From the NCBI GenBank assembly GCA_014800795.1, contig JAAVFL010000035.1, forward strand, positions 70,869 to 134,868: DNA of 64,000 nucleotides, in the 5' to 3' direction. The notes under the pieces were generated by a model. The model saw nothing but the letters and a program-made list of their open reading frames with translations. It did not search any database and was not told the DNA's origin. How positions within the stretch are numbered: position 1 is the stretch's first letter; every line of letters begins with the position of its first letter. This document shows, in pieces, positions 16,876 through 25,002 of the stretch. Origin of the DNA: Bacteroidales bacterium. Lineage in GTDB: Bacteria > Bacteroidota > Bacteroidia > Bacteroidales > Muribaculaceae. The position numbers and the translations under genes are program-made.

Positions 16876-17850
16876 ATGCTTCACATTATTTTATATGCGA
16901 TAGTTCCTATTATCGTAGTGATGCTGGCAGGTTTCATCGCCGGAAAGAAAGGTGCTTTTACCGGAGACAACGCCAAGGCGTTCAATAAGGTTGTGCTTGA
17001 TTTTGCATTGCCGGCAGCCTTGTTTGTATCAATTGTTGACGCAAGCCGTGAGATGCTTGTGCGTGATATCAAACTTACTATCATATCTGCAGTCGGCATA
17101 ATGGCATGTTTCATGCTTGTATATTTTATTTATGCCTACTGTTTCAAGGGCAACAATAAGGCCGATGGCGCTATTATGGCGTTGGTATGCGGCTCGCCGA
17201 CAATCGGCTTCCTCGGATTTGCCGTGCTGGAGCCTATCTTCGGAACAACCCCGTCTGTTGCGCTTGTAGTGGCTATCGTGGGTATCGTGGTGAATGCCAT
17301 CGGCATTCCTGTCGGCCTGTCGCTTCTTAACTCAGCTAATCAGAAGCTGAAACCTCTTGCTCCCGGTGAGAAGAAACCGAGTGCATGGAAACCTGTGCTT
17401 CATGCTCTTGCGCAGCCTGTGGCCTGGGCGCCTATTCTCGCTGTAGTTTGGGTTGCCGTCGGTCTTCCCTGGCCTGATTGGGCAAGCCCGTCGTTCGACC
17501 TTATAAAGGGCGCTAACGCCTCTATGGCAGTATTTGCAGCAGGTGTAACCCTTTCGGCTGTGAAAGTTACAATCAACTGGCAGGCTGTTCTGGGCTGTAT
17601 CATGAAGCTTATCGTAATGCCGGCTATGGTACTTGTGCTTGGTCTTATATTCAAGATGGACCCGATGAATCTTAAGATGCTTGTAGTAGCAGCGGCTCTT
17701 CCCCCTGCCTTCTCAGGTATTATCATCGCCAGCCAGTATGACACTTACGTGGCAACTTCCACTTCGTCGCTTGCCCTGAATGTTATAGCATTCGTAGCTT
17801 TCTGTCCGCTGTGGATATGGCTTACCGACATATGTGTCAAGGCATTCTGA
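16876..17850 (+). CDS. AEC-family carrier, candidate oxalate/formate transporter
   Basis: A 324-residue inner-membrane protein of the auxin efflux carrier (AEC) family with about ten hydrophobic helices in two five-helix halves (AIVPIIVVMLAGFIAGKKGAF; DFALPAALFVSI; CGSPTIGFLGFAVL; second half from about residue 175). AEC proteins move mono- and dicarboxylates such as malonate and malate; E. coli YfdV, encoded with the frc/oxc homologues yfdW/yfdU, belongs here. Its position right after frc-oxc and its similar codon bias make oxalate uptake, perhaps in exchange for formate, the leading hypothesis. Substrate and direction are inferred. The stop codon is immediately followed by a MITE fragment. 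Confidence 0.85.
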   Translation: MLHIILYAIVPIIVVMLAGFIAGKKGAFTGDNAKAFNKVVLDFALPAALFVSIVDASREMLVRDIKLTIISAVGIMACFMLVYFIYAYCFKGNNKADGAIMALVCGSPTIGFLGFAVLEPIFGTTPSVALVVAIVGIVVNAIGIPVGLSLLNSANQKLKPLAPGEKKPSAWKPVLHALAQPVAWAPILAVVWVAVGLPWPDWASPSFDLIKGANASMAVFAAGVTLSAVKVTINWQAVLGCIMKLIVMPAMVLVLGLIFKMDPMNLKMLVVAAALPPAFSGIIIASQYDTYVATSTSSLALNVIAFVAFCPLWIWLTDICVKAF

Positions 17851-17953
17851 TAAGTCAGTCCTGTAGCTCGCAACATTCTTTCATATTCGAGCAAAATCCG
17901 ACTGAAAGTAGTATACCCACGGATAATAAAAAATAATTTCCACGACTTACTTA
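17851..17953. mobile_element. MITE family 1, internally deleted copy A
   Basis: About 103 bases beginning TAAGT directly after the AEC stop and ending CCACGACTTACTTA. It shares CTGTAGCTCGC, GAGCAAAATCCGACTGA and the right terminal repeat with the full copy at 25003-25188 but lacks the left and central part. Confidence 0.75.
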
Positions 17954-18031
17954 ATAGAGTTGACTTACTTGATTCTCGATCGACAGTTTTTGTTTTGATC
18001 TCTCCATTCAATCTAAATATTTGTGAGACAG

Positions 18032-18080
18032 ACGCGGGGCGCCGTGACACAATTGTCAGCGACACCCCGCGTTGTTTTTT
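18032..18080 (+). terminator. Intrinsic terminator upstream of nifJ
   Basis: ACGCGGGG (18032-18039) and CCCCGCGT (18065-18072), with an inner TGACA/TGTCA stem, followed by TG and six T. It most simply ends the AEC-carrier transcript, displaced from the gene by the MITE fragment. A weak promoter-like TAAATATTTG lies just before it at 18014-18023. Confidence 0.8.
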
Positions 18081-18142
18081 ATGTCGCACATGATGTAGAT
18101 GACACAAGCTTCATACAGTTTTAAAGAAATCATATAACTATT

Positions 18143-21100
18143 ATGAAACAGATAATGGACGGGTGTACGGCTGCCACCCATATAGCGTACGCACTCAGCG
18201 ATGTAGCCACCATTTATCCGATTACCCCGGTTGCATCGATGGGGGAGACGGCGCAGAAATGGGGTATGGCCGGCAGGAAGAATTATGCCGGAGCAACTCT
18301 TCAGGTAAAGGAGATGGAGAGCGAACTCGGTGCGGCAGGTGCCACACACGGCGCTATGGCAGCGGGATCGCTTGCCACAACCTTTACCAATTCCCAGGGA
18401 CTGATGCTGATGCTTCCGAATATGTTCAAGATCGCAGGCAACCGTCTGCCGGCTGTGTTCCATGTCGGAGCGCGTTCTCTTGCAACCCATGCTCTGAGTA
18501 TTTTCGGAGATCATTCTGATGTGATGGCAACACGTGCGAGCGGTTTCACATATCTGGCTTCGGCCAACGTTCAGGAGACGATGGATCTCGCGCTGGTGGC
18601 GCATCTCGCTGCATTGGAGGGCTCATTGCCTGTATGCCATTTCTTCGATGGCTGGCGCACATCGAACCAGATGGCTACGATAGATGTGATAGATTATGCA
18701 TCAATATGGCCGCTTGTAAATAGTAAAAAGATACAGGCTTTCAGGAGCCACGCCCTGAATCCGGATCATCCGTCGCTGGCCGGATCTGCACAGAACAGTG
18801 ATGTTTTCTTTCAGAATGCCGAGGCATCGAATAAGGCCTACGATGCTTTTCCAGCTATAGTTCAACAGATGATGGATAAAGTGGGGGATGTGACAGGGCG
18901 CCGATATCGCTTGTTCGATTATGTAGGTGACCAGGATGCCGGAGTGGTGCTTGTGGCGATCGGGTCAAGTTGCGAGGTGATAGAAAGTACGCTGCCTGCG
19001 CTGAAAAAAGCCGGTTATAAAGTCGGGCTCGTGAAGGTGAGGCTGTTCCGTCCGTTCTCTGCCGAGGCTCTGATGAATGTCATTCCATTGTCAGCTCATA
19101 CGGTTGTGGCGCTTGACCGCACGAAGGAACCGGGCGCGGAAGGGGAGCCGTTGTTCAAGGATGTGGCTACCGCTACGGTGGTGGCCGGACGGACGGGAGT
19201 TCGTGTGCTTGGTTGCCGTTATGGTCTTGCAAGCAAGGAATTCAATCCTGCGATGATGAAGGCTGTTGTCGATGAGGCGCTCAAGACGCAACCCCGACGG
19301 TTCTTCACGGTAGGAATCACTGACGATGTCACCCGTCTGTCGCTTGATATTGACAGCAGTTTTACCGTTACTCCAGTCGAGAGCGACGGCACTCCGCTAC
19401 GTCAGGCTATATTCTACGGGATGGGGTCGGACGGCACAGTCGGCGCTACCAAACAGGCTGCCCGCATCATCGGCAACAGCGGAGATCTGTACGCGCAGGC
19501 ATATTTTTCATATTCGGCTAAAAAGTCGGGAGGATATACTACGTCACAGTTGCGTATAAGCCATGAGCCGATAACGGCTGAATACAATATAGAGAATGCC
19601 GATTATGTCGCATGCCATAAGGATACATATGTGAGGCGTTTCGAGTTGCTTCGGTCATTACGGCCCGGGGGAGTGTTCGTTCTCAATTGCAGCTGGACTG
19701 ATCAGGAACTGTCGGCAATACTCCCGGCTGCAATGAAACGCCGTATCGCTAATGATAAAATTGATTTTTATGTTATCGATGCACAGTCCATATCCCGCAA
19801 GGTTGGTTTGGGAGTTCGTATAAACATGATAATGGAAACGGTATTCTTCTATCTTTCGGGATGTATGCCGTTCGATAAGGCCGTAGCCGGACTGAAACAG
19901 GAGATAACATCGACATATATGCATGAGGGGGGCGATGTTGTGCAGAAAAATATTCAGGCTGTAGATCTTGCTGCCGCAGCTCTACGGAAAGTTGCTGTGC
20001 CGGAAGATTGGGCTACAGCCGGTGATGCTCCGTCGGGGAAACTTGTATATTCAGGTATCCCATGTAATACGGCTGATTTTTTCAAGGTTATATCCGAGCC
20101 TTGTCTGAAGCTCGAAGGCGATTCGCTGCCTGTATCGGTTTTCACTGCCGACGGCCATATGCCGATGGGCACCACAGAGTTCGAGAAACGCCGCATAGCA
20201 ATAGATATTCCGCAGTGGAATCCGCAGAAATGTGTTCAGTGTACGGAATGTTCACTTGTATGTGCCCACGCTGCCATACGTCCCTTTATACTTACTGCTG
20301 AGGAATTATCCGAAGCTCCCTCTGACCTCGGTCTGGAAACGGTTCAATGGAGAGCAGGGGCGAAGGCTGCTCCGGGTAAGGATCTGCGTTACCGTATTCA
20401 GGTCTATGCGGAAGACTGCACCGGCTGCGGTTCGTGTGCAGTGGTATGTCCGGGGCATGCACTGACGATGGTTCCCGCTTCCACACAGATGGAGAAGCAG
20501 ATCGCAAGTCTTGATTTCATTGAAAAGAATGTGGTTCTGAAAGAGAATCTGCTGCCTCGGTTTACTGTGGCCGGATCGCAGTTGCATCAGCCTCTGCTGC
20601 AGTTCTCCGGAGCGTGTGCCGGCTGTGGAGAAACTCCTTACGTAAAACTTCTTACCCAGTTGTTCGGCGAACGCATGCTGATAGCAAATGCAACCGGATG
20701 TTCTTCGATATGGGGAGCCAACTATCCCAGTAATGCCTACTGTGTGCGCAAGAGCGACGGCCGTGGGCCTGCCTGGGGCAACTCTCTGTTCGAGGATAAT
20801 GCCGAATATGGCTATGGTATGGCTGTGAGTAACCGTCACCGTAGAGAAACACTTGCATCCGATGTACGTGAACTTCGGAAAAGCGGATTGCTCTCTACTG
20901 ATCTCGCCGCGGCAATGGATAGCTGGCTTGCAGCTTTCGGCGATCCTGAAAAATCGTTTGAAACAGGTAAAGGGGTGGCGGAAAGTCTGAAGGCATTTAT
21001 TCCTGATAGCGGAAGCGATGAGGCAAAGCTTAAAGATGCCATACTTGCAAATTCCGATATGTTCGGAAAGAAAAGTGTATGGGCGATAGGTGGCGACGGA

Positions 21101-21856
21101 TGGGCCTATGATATCGGTTTCGCAGGGCTTGACCATGTGCTTGCTTCCGGTGAGGATATAAATATACTGGTAATGGATACGGAATGTTACTCGAATACCG
21201 GAGGCCAGACCTCAAAGGCAACTCCTCTCGGTGCTGTAACGAAATATTCGCCATCGGGTAAACGCACTTTCAAGAAAGATCTCGGCAGAATGATGATGAG
21301 CTACGGTACGGTATATGTGGCTCAGATAGCTCTCGGAGCTGATTTTCAGGGCACTGTGGATGCTCTTAGAGAGGCGGAGGCATATCCGGGTCCGTCGATT
21401 GTAATAGCATACTGCCCCTGTATCAATCATGGTATACGCGCGGGCATGAGCCAGTCGGTCATAGAGGAACGTAAGGCGGTGGAAGCCGGCTACTGGCAGC
21501 TATATCGTTTCAATCCGCTGATGAAAAGTGAACGTCTGTCGCCATATATCTCAGATGAAATGGTAGAAGACGGCGGTTCGGATGCAGTTATGTCGGAGGC
21601 CGGTGTCACGGCCACATCCGGGCGTGTTCTTTCCATTGACTATCCGCGCGGCAACGGCGGATCAGCGATTGATGCGTCTGTAGCCGGAAAACCGCTCTTC
21701 CCGCAGGCGAACCTCGACTCTCTTCTTGATGGAGAAGACCGTTATGCCGATATAGCGCTTGCCGCTCCCGCTATGGCTCGGGAACTGCGCTCCGCCTTAT
21801 CGGTAAGAACCAACCTGTTGCATACGCTGTTGGAAGGTCTGAGCGGTATAATTTAG
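18143..21856 (+). CDS. nifJ: Pyruvate:ferredoxin (flavodoxin) oxidoreductase, single chain
   Basis: A 1237-residue TPP and iron-sulfur enzyme that oxidises pyruvate and CoA to acetyl-CoA, CO2 and reduced ferredoxin. Domain order is that of homodimeric PFOR: pyrimidine-binding domain (YPITPVASMGE; the substrate Arg lies in GARSLATHAL), transketolase-C-like and gamma domains, a ferredoxin-like insert with two [4Fe-4S] motifs (CVQCTECSLVC from residue 697, CTGCGSCAVVC from residue 759), then the TPP domain with GACAGCGE and GGDGWAYD (about residue 982). It is somewhat longer than usual (about 1180). Reduced ferredoxin could feed hydrogenase, Rnf or the Nfn pair encoded at 6.9-9.1 kb. Motifs are somewhat divergent from the typical Bacteroides sequence (TPV in place of TPS), so a paralogue may exist elsewhere. 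Confidence 0.93.
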   Translation: MKQIMDGCTAATHIAYALSDVATIYPITPVASMGETAQKWGMAGRKNYAGATLQVKEMESELGAAGATHGAMAAGSLATTFTNSQGLMLMLPNMFKIAGNRLPAVFHVGARSLATHALSIFGDHSDVMATRASGFTYLASANVQETMDLALVAHLAALEGSLPVCHFFDGWRTSNQMATIDVIDYASIWPLVNSKKIQAFRSHALNPDHPSLAGSAQNSDVFFQNAEASNKAYDAFPAIVQQMMDKVGDVTGRRYRLFDYVGDQDAGVVLVAIGSSCEVIESTLPALKKAGYKVGLVKVRLFRPFSAEALMNVIPLSAHTVVALDRTKEPGAEGEPLFKDVATATVVAGRTGVRVLGCRYGLASKEFNPAMMKAVVDEALKTQPRRFFTVGITDDVTRLSLDIDSSFTVTPVESDGTPLRQAIFYGMGSDGTVGATKQAARIIGNSGDLYAQAYFSYSAKKSGGYTTSQLRISHEPITAEYNIENADYVACHKDTYVRRFELLRSLRPGGVFVLNCSWTDQELSAILPAAMKRRIANDKIDFYVIDAQSISRKVGLGVRINMIMETVFFYLSGCMPFDKAVAGLKQEITSTYMHEGGDVVQKNIQAVDLAAAALRKVAVPEDWATAGDAPSGKLVYSGIPCNTADFFKVISEPCLKLEGDSLPVSVFTADGHMPMGTTEFEKRRIAIDIPQWNPQKCVQCTECSLVCAHAAIRPFILTAEELSEAPSDLGLETVQWRAGAKAAPGKDLRYRIQVYAEDCTGCGSCAVVCPGHALTMVPASTQMEKQIASLDFIEKNVVLKENLLPRFTVAGSQLHQPLLQFSGACAGCGETPYVKLLTQLFGERMLIANATGCSSIWGANYPSNAYCVRKSDGRGPAWGNSLFEDNAEYGYGMAVSNRHRRETLASDVRELRKSGLLSTDLAAAMDSWLAAFGDPEKSFETGKGVAESLKAFIPDSGSDEAKLKDAILANSDMFGKKSVWAIGGDGWAYDIGFAGLDHVLASGEDINILVMDTECYSNTGGQTSKATPLGAVTKYSPSGKRTFKKDLGRMMMSYGTVYVAQIALGADFQGTVDALREAEAYPGPSIVIAYCPCINHGIRAGMSQSVIEERKAVEAGYWQLYRFNPLMKSERLSPYISDEMVEDGGSDAVMSEAGVTATSGRVLSIDYPRGNGGSAIDASVAGKPLFPQANLDSLLDGEDRYADIALAAPAMARELRSALSVRTNLLHTLLEGLSGII

Positions 21857-21883
21857 AATCCGGTTTGAAAAAGGATGACGTTA

Positions 21884-22090
21884 TAAGTAAGTCATGGTAA
21901 TTATAAAGTATAATATACTTAACAGGACTTTATATCATCCGCGGCATCCTTTCGCCGGATTATACCAACATCTTCAGTCTTTTTCGACAAGCTCAAAAGC
22001 GCAGGCGATAACGTGTAGCCCGCTACACTTTTTCATCTTCGAGCAAAATCCGACTGAACATATGCTCACGGATAATATAAAATATTTTAC
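21884..22090. mobile_element. MITE family 1, copy B (decayed right end)
   Basis: Starts TAAGTAAGTCATGGTAATTAT and follows the full copy through the ATATACTTAACAGGACTTTA and CATCCTTTCGCCGGAT stretches, then carries about 35 extra bases (roughly 21979-22013), resumes with GTGTAGCCCGCTACAC and GAGCAAAATCCGACTGA, and loses similarity at GATAATATAAAATATTTTAC without the right terminal repeat. Confidence 0.75.
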
Positions 22091-22193
22091 GCTCGATGGT
22101 ATACGCCTGCGCCGTTTGCCGGACAATGGAGTGGTGATTGTAGTAAGCCATATGGCGGACGGGAGTATAGTCACCGATAAGAGAGTGCTTTAA
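22084..22193 (+). pseudogene. Remnant of a secreted-protein C-terminus
   Basis: The frame ending at the TAA at 22191-22193 reads YFTLDGIRLRRLPDNG then VVIVVSHMADGSIVTDKRVL, resembling the short C-terminal tail (TLDGxR...G-I-hydrophobic...DG...K-hydrophobic) of many secreted Bacteroidales proteins. No matching upstream domain exists: the open frame simply runs back through the MITE. It is probably a leftover gene end; no function is claimed. Confidence 0.35.
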
Positions 22194-22248
22194 AAAAAGA
22201 GGGGGTGTGTGGTGGCGGACCTGTGAGCCGTTACCACACACCCCTCTC
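22192..22248 (-). terminator. Intrinsic terminator of the SPFH gene
   Basis: On the minus strand GAGAGGGGTGTGTGGT pairs with ACCACACACCCCCTCT and runs into seven T. It lies 33 bases after the SPFH stop codon; the stem is over 13 bp. Confidence 0.85.
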
Positions 22249-22280
22249 AGGATCGATATTCAAGGGTTGTTGAAAACTTA

Positions 22281-23240
22281 TCAAGCGTCAGCGTTAAGCA
22301 CGGGTTGAGCCGGTTCGTCGCTGCAAAGAACTACCAGAAGGTTACCTACGAGCTGTGCCTTACGTGTATCGTCAAACTTGACGACACCATCTTGTTCAAT
22401 ACGGTTTACAGCCATCTTTACCATGCTCACCGCTCCTTCCACAATCTTTTCGCGTGCCGATATTATTGCTGAGGCCTGTTGGCGGCGGAGCATTACGGCT
22501 GCGATTTCAGGAGCATATGCGAGGTAGTTGAGGCGTGCCTCCACAACCTCCATTCCGGCAATGGCCAGGCGCTCGTTGATGGTGCGTTCGAGCAGTTCGT
22601 TGATCTCGTCGCCGCCGTCGCGCAGGGTTAATTCATTTTCGTCGGTGCCGGTCTGGTCGTAGGCATAGCGACCGGTTACCTCTCGGAGTGCGGCATCGCT
22701 CTGTATTCGAACGAACTTTTCGAGAGCCGCGTTGCTTATCGAACCTATACCGGTTGTTCCGAGCGACTGTGAGTCAATATCGAAAACGGCGCGGTAGGTA
22801 TCTTTGATTTTCCATACCAGCACCATACCGATAAGCACCGGGTTGCCGATTTTATCGTTAACCTTGATTGGATCTATATCCATATTGCGTATGCGCAACG
22901 ACAGCTTTTTACGTGTGATGAACGGATTTACCCAAAAATAGCCTGTCTTACGGACGGTGCCTACATATTTTCCGAAGAATATCATTACCCGGGCTTCATT
23001 GGGCTCCTGAGTGAAATAGCCGATACAGCCTATCACGAATACGATAAACAGCACACCTGCGATAGGAACTGCCACTTCAGGTGACTGCTCCAGAAATTCC
23101 ATAAGTACTGCTCCGATTGCAATCGGGATCAGTATGAAAGTAAAGAAAAGCATGGCGAATCCGGATATGCAGAGTCCTTTGAACGTGCGCTCCTGTTCTT
23201 CCTTGTTTGTGCCCGGATTGTCGGATCTGTTCTTGTTCAT
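22281..23240 (-). CDS. SPFH/band-7 domain membrane protein
   Basis: A 319-residue protein with two N-terminal membrane segments ([21 protein letters not shown] and the [19 protein letters not shown] region), then a band-7 (prohibitin/stomatin/flotillin) domain from about residue 80: [43 protein letters not shown], and an alpha-helical tail [28 protein letters not shown] typical of SPFH oligomers. Such proteins form membrane-bound cage-like assemblies linked to protease control or lipid microdomains. It stands alone with its own terminator, and the start ATG at 23240 is unambiguous. Its specific partner cannot be inferred. Confidence 0.9.
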   Translation of the reverse strand: MNKNRSDNPGTNKEEQERTFKGLCISGFAMLFFTFILIPIAIGAVLMEFLEQSPEVAVPIAGVLFIVFVIGCIGYFTQEPNEARVMIFFGKYVGTVRKTGYFWVNPFITRKKLSLRIRNMDIDPIKVNDKIGNPVLIGMVLVWKIKDTYRAVFDIDSQSLGTTGIGSISNAALEKFVRIQSDAALREVTGRYAYDQTGTDENELTLRDGGDEINELLERTINERLAIAGMEVVEARLNYLAYAPEIAAVMLRRQQASAIISAREKIVEGAVSMVKMAVNRIEQDGVVKFDDTRKAQLVGNLLVVLCSDEPAQPVLNADA

Positions 23241-23516
23241 TATTGTAAGTTTTGTATTAAGTTATGATTTGTTAATTATCGCGTTTGACAAAACGTTTTG
23301 TTACTGACTGCGGAAGTAAAATTAATCATTAAACAATAATTTTCCAAATCATTTCCGATGTATTTTAAGCGGATTAAATACGGAAGTGACTTTGATTTTA
23401 TTATCGCATTCTGAACAGATGTCAAGTGCGATTGTGTATTTTAATGCCGGTATAACGCCTCTGTGGGCTTTGTAGAGACATTTTGCTCAAAAATAGCTAA
23501 AATTATTTGCAAAATG

Positions 23517-23548
23517 CTTGGAGGATACCGATGCATTTCATACCTTTG
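23517..23548 (+). promoter_or_regulatory. Bacteroidota-type promoter of a small transcription unit
   Basis: CTTG (23517-23520), exactly 20 bases, then TACCTTTG (23541-23548), a close match to TTTG-N20-TAnnTTTG. Transcription would start near 23555. No annotated-size gene lies downstream on this strand until 25471. Confidence 0.65.
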
Positions 23549-23610
23549 CAATATACAAAGAGATTGTAGTATAGTCTGTGGCAATAATCGGTAATAGGAG
23601 GTGAATTATA

Positions 23611-23685
23611 ATGGTTGGACTATTAGATGTGTTTTTCATTAATGTCAGGAGGATCCACAGACAAGATACGGAATATTTCCGATAG
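23611..23685 (+). CDS. 24-residue small ORF with perfect Shine-Dalgarno
   Basis: ATG at 23611 is preceded by AGGAGGTG (23596-23603) at ideal spacing, rare in this phylum, and encodes a 24-residue peptide beginning MVGLLDVFFINVRR and ending TEYFR before TAG. The first half is hydrophobic, the second basic. It could be a leader peptide or a toxin-like micropeptide, or a chance ORF in a structured RNA. A stem (TAATAG/CTATTA) partly encloses the ribosome site. Confidence 0.35.
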   Translation: MVGLLDVFFINVRRIHRQDTEYFR

Positions 23686-23714
23686 AATTCTCTTCATCTG
23701 ATTTAATATTCCCT

Positions 23715-23745
23715 GTGGAAGGAGCCAGCGGTTGGTTCCTTCCAC
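23715..23745 (+). terminator. Hairpin at the end of the small transcription unit
   Basis: GTGGAAGGAGCCA (23715-23727) pairs over 13 bp with TGGTTCCTTCCAC (23733-23745) around a five-base loop, followed by the T-rich TATGTTTATATATA. Confidence 0.65.
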
Positions 23746-23904
23746 TATGTTTATATATACCTGAAGATACGGGGCTGAATGATCTCGTAAAACTTGATTT
23801 GATATGAACCTATGTGTCGCGATATAATGATTGTGACCTCAGACGGATGCCGGTCGCGGCGACCTCTATCAACCGCTATGTAGGCACCCGGTCCATATGG
23901 ATAC

Positions 23905-23939
23905 AAAAAGCGGCTGTGCGCACAATCAGCGACACAGCC
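23905..23939 (-). terminator. Intrinsic terminator of the DUF4595-like lipoprotein gene
   Basis: On the minus strand GGCTGTG (23933-23939) and CACAGCC (23912-23918) are followed by GC and five T. It lies 37 bases beyond the lipoprotein stop. Confidence 0.75.
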
Positions 23940-23976
23940 ACATGAGTCTTATATAAGGATATTTATTAACGGTAGA

Positions 23977-24879
23977 TTACCATTTGAAATTCACAGGGTC
24001 ATCGACCCCTTCGTAAGGTTCATCGTTCCAGGGATAGTATGATTTGTAGGTGCATATGAATTTAACGGGCATCTCATTATCGTTCAGAACCCATACGAAA
24101 GAGTAGTCATTGAAATACTCCTGATAGGAAACCTCGCTAGCTGACAGAGGAAGGTGTGCGGTTGCTTTTCCGAGAAGTCCGGCATAGTAGGCTGGAGCCA
24201 TTTCGTCCATGTCAATGCGGAAAGAGGCATCGTAAAGCATTATGCCCGACTTGTTGTATATCACATCAGCATAAGAGGCATCGGTATATTTTATTTCGCA
24301 CTCCATTTTTCCTGACGGATAGTCATCATCGCATACTTTCACTTTTGTAATGTCACCATCGGCATTATAGGTGATGGTCGTTATCTCGTTGTCGCCCTCG
24401 GTGCGTTTCATCTCGATAAGCTGACCATTGTCGTTGTACTTGAACCACCATTCGTCAATGTCTGTGTAATCGTCATCATCTTCATCCTCTTCATAGGCGT
24501 ATTCGATGAATCCCTGCGCATTCAGTTTGATGTAGAAGTTAACATCGTCGTTGCCCCATTCTACGTTCATAGTCATGTCGTAATCAGAAGGGCGTGTGGC
24601 GGAACGGGATTCCGTGGATGGTGAATAATTGAATGTAGTCACCTCATCGTCGTTCACGATTTTTGTGACAAGTCCGTTGTCATTCTTATATATTACATAG
24701 TCTCCTACCTGTGTCGGCAGTCCTTCGGTGAATACAGATGAGGGATTGGGTTTGGTTACGCTTTCCTGGTCCGAAGGTTTTCCTGATGTTTCGGGTTCAT
24801 CCTTGTCGTCGCTGCACGCGGTGATCGTTACAGTCAGGGCTGCAAGGCATGCATAAGTCAGTTTAGATAGATACTTCAT
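23977..24879 (-). CDS. DUF4595-like surface or periplasmic lipoprotein
   Basis: A 300-residue predicted lipoprotein. The signal peptide (KYLSKLTYACLAALTVTITA) ends at the lipobox Cys, followed by SDDKDEPE, an acidic stretch resembling the surface-export signal of Bacteroidota lipoproteins. The mature part has repeated short beta-strand units of the type KYNDNGQLIEMKR, TYNADGDITKVKV, LNAQGFIEYAY, resembling DUF4595/YD-like repeats. Function unknown. It is rich in Asp, Glu and Tyr, including an EEDEDDDDYTD run. ATG at 24879 is chosen because it begins the signal peptide; an earlier in-frame ATG would add 37 unlikely residues over the promoter. Confidence 0.8.
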   Translation of the reverse strand: MKYLSKLTYACLAALTVTITACSDDKDEPETSGKPSDQESVTKPNPSSVFTEGLPTQVGDYVIYKNDNGLVTKIVNDDEVTTFNYSPSTESRSATRPSDYDMTMNVEWGNDDVNFYIKLNAQGFIEYAYEEDEDDDDYTDIDEWWFKYNDNGQLIEMKRTEGDNEITTITYNADGDITKVKVCDDDYPSGKMECEIKYTDASYADVIYNKSGIMLYDASFRIDMDEMAPAYYAGLLGKATAHLPLSASEVSYQEYFNDYSFVWVLNDNEMPVKFICTYKSYYPWNDEPYEGVDDPVNFKW

Positions 24880-24906
24880 ATGAAATAGTTTAAATCGGAT
24901 TTTCTG

Positions 24907-24914
24907 CAAAGATA
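24907..24914 (-). promoter_or_regulatory. -7 promoter element of the lipoprotein gene
   Basis: TATCTTTG on the minus strand, 27 bases before the chosen ATG, with a T-run about 20 bases upstream in place of TTTG. Its position inside the longer reading frame supports the shorter start. Confidence 0.5.
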
Positions 24915-25002
24915 ATACAAATGCAGTAAAATAAAAAAAGTTGCCATGCTGCTGTATCATCAACGCATACTGACATACTCCGGTAAACAATATGTTTTAC
25001 CG

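Larger units (their letters stand above)
23555..23760 (+). ncRNA. Candidate structured small RNA (about 200 bases)
   Basis: Between a good promoter and a terminator-like hairpin lie several nested or consecutive stems: GTCTGTGG (23574-23581) with CCACAGAC (23655-23662); inside it TAATAG (23592-23597) with CTATTA (23620-23625), enclosing an AGGAGGTG; then CGGAA/TTCCG (23669-23673, 23677-23681); and finally the long terminal hairpin (23715-23745). The same interval contains a 24-codon ORF. I do not recognise it as 6S RNA, tmRNA, RNase P or a known riboswitch. The transcript ends and RNA nature are inferred. Confidence 0.5.

Noticed and set aside
18143-21856. Oxalate oxidoreductase instead of PFOR
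   Set aside because: Known oxalate oxidoreductases are multi-subunit; this is a single chain with intact PFOR domain order and substrate residues.
21894-22193. 99-codon plus-strand frame after nifJ
   Set aside because: Most of it lies in the MITE repeat; only the last third resembles protein, listed as a remnant.
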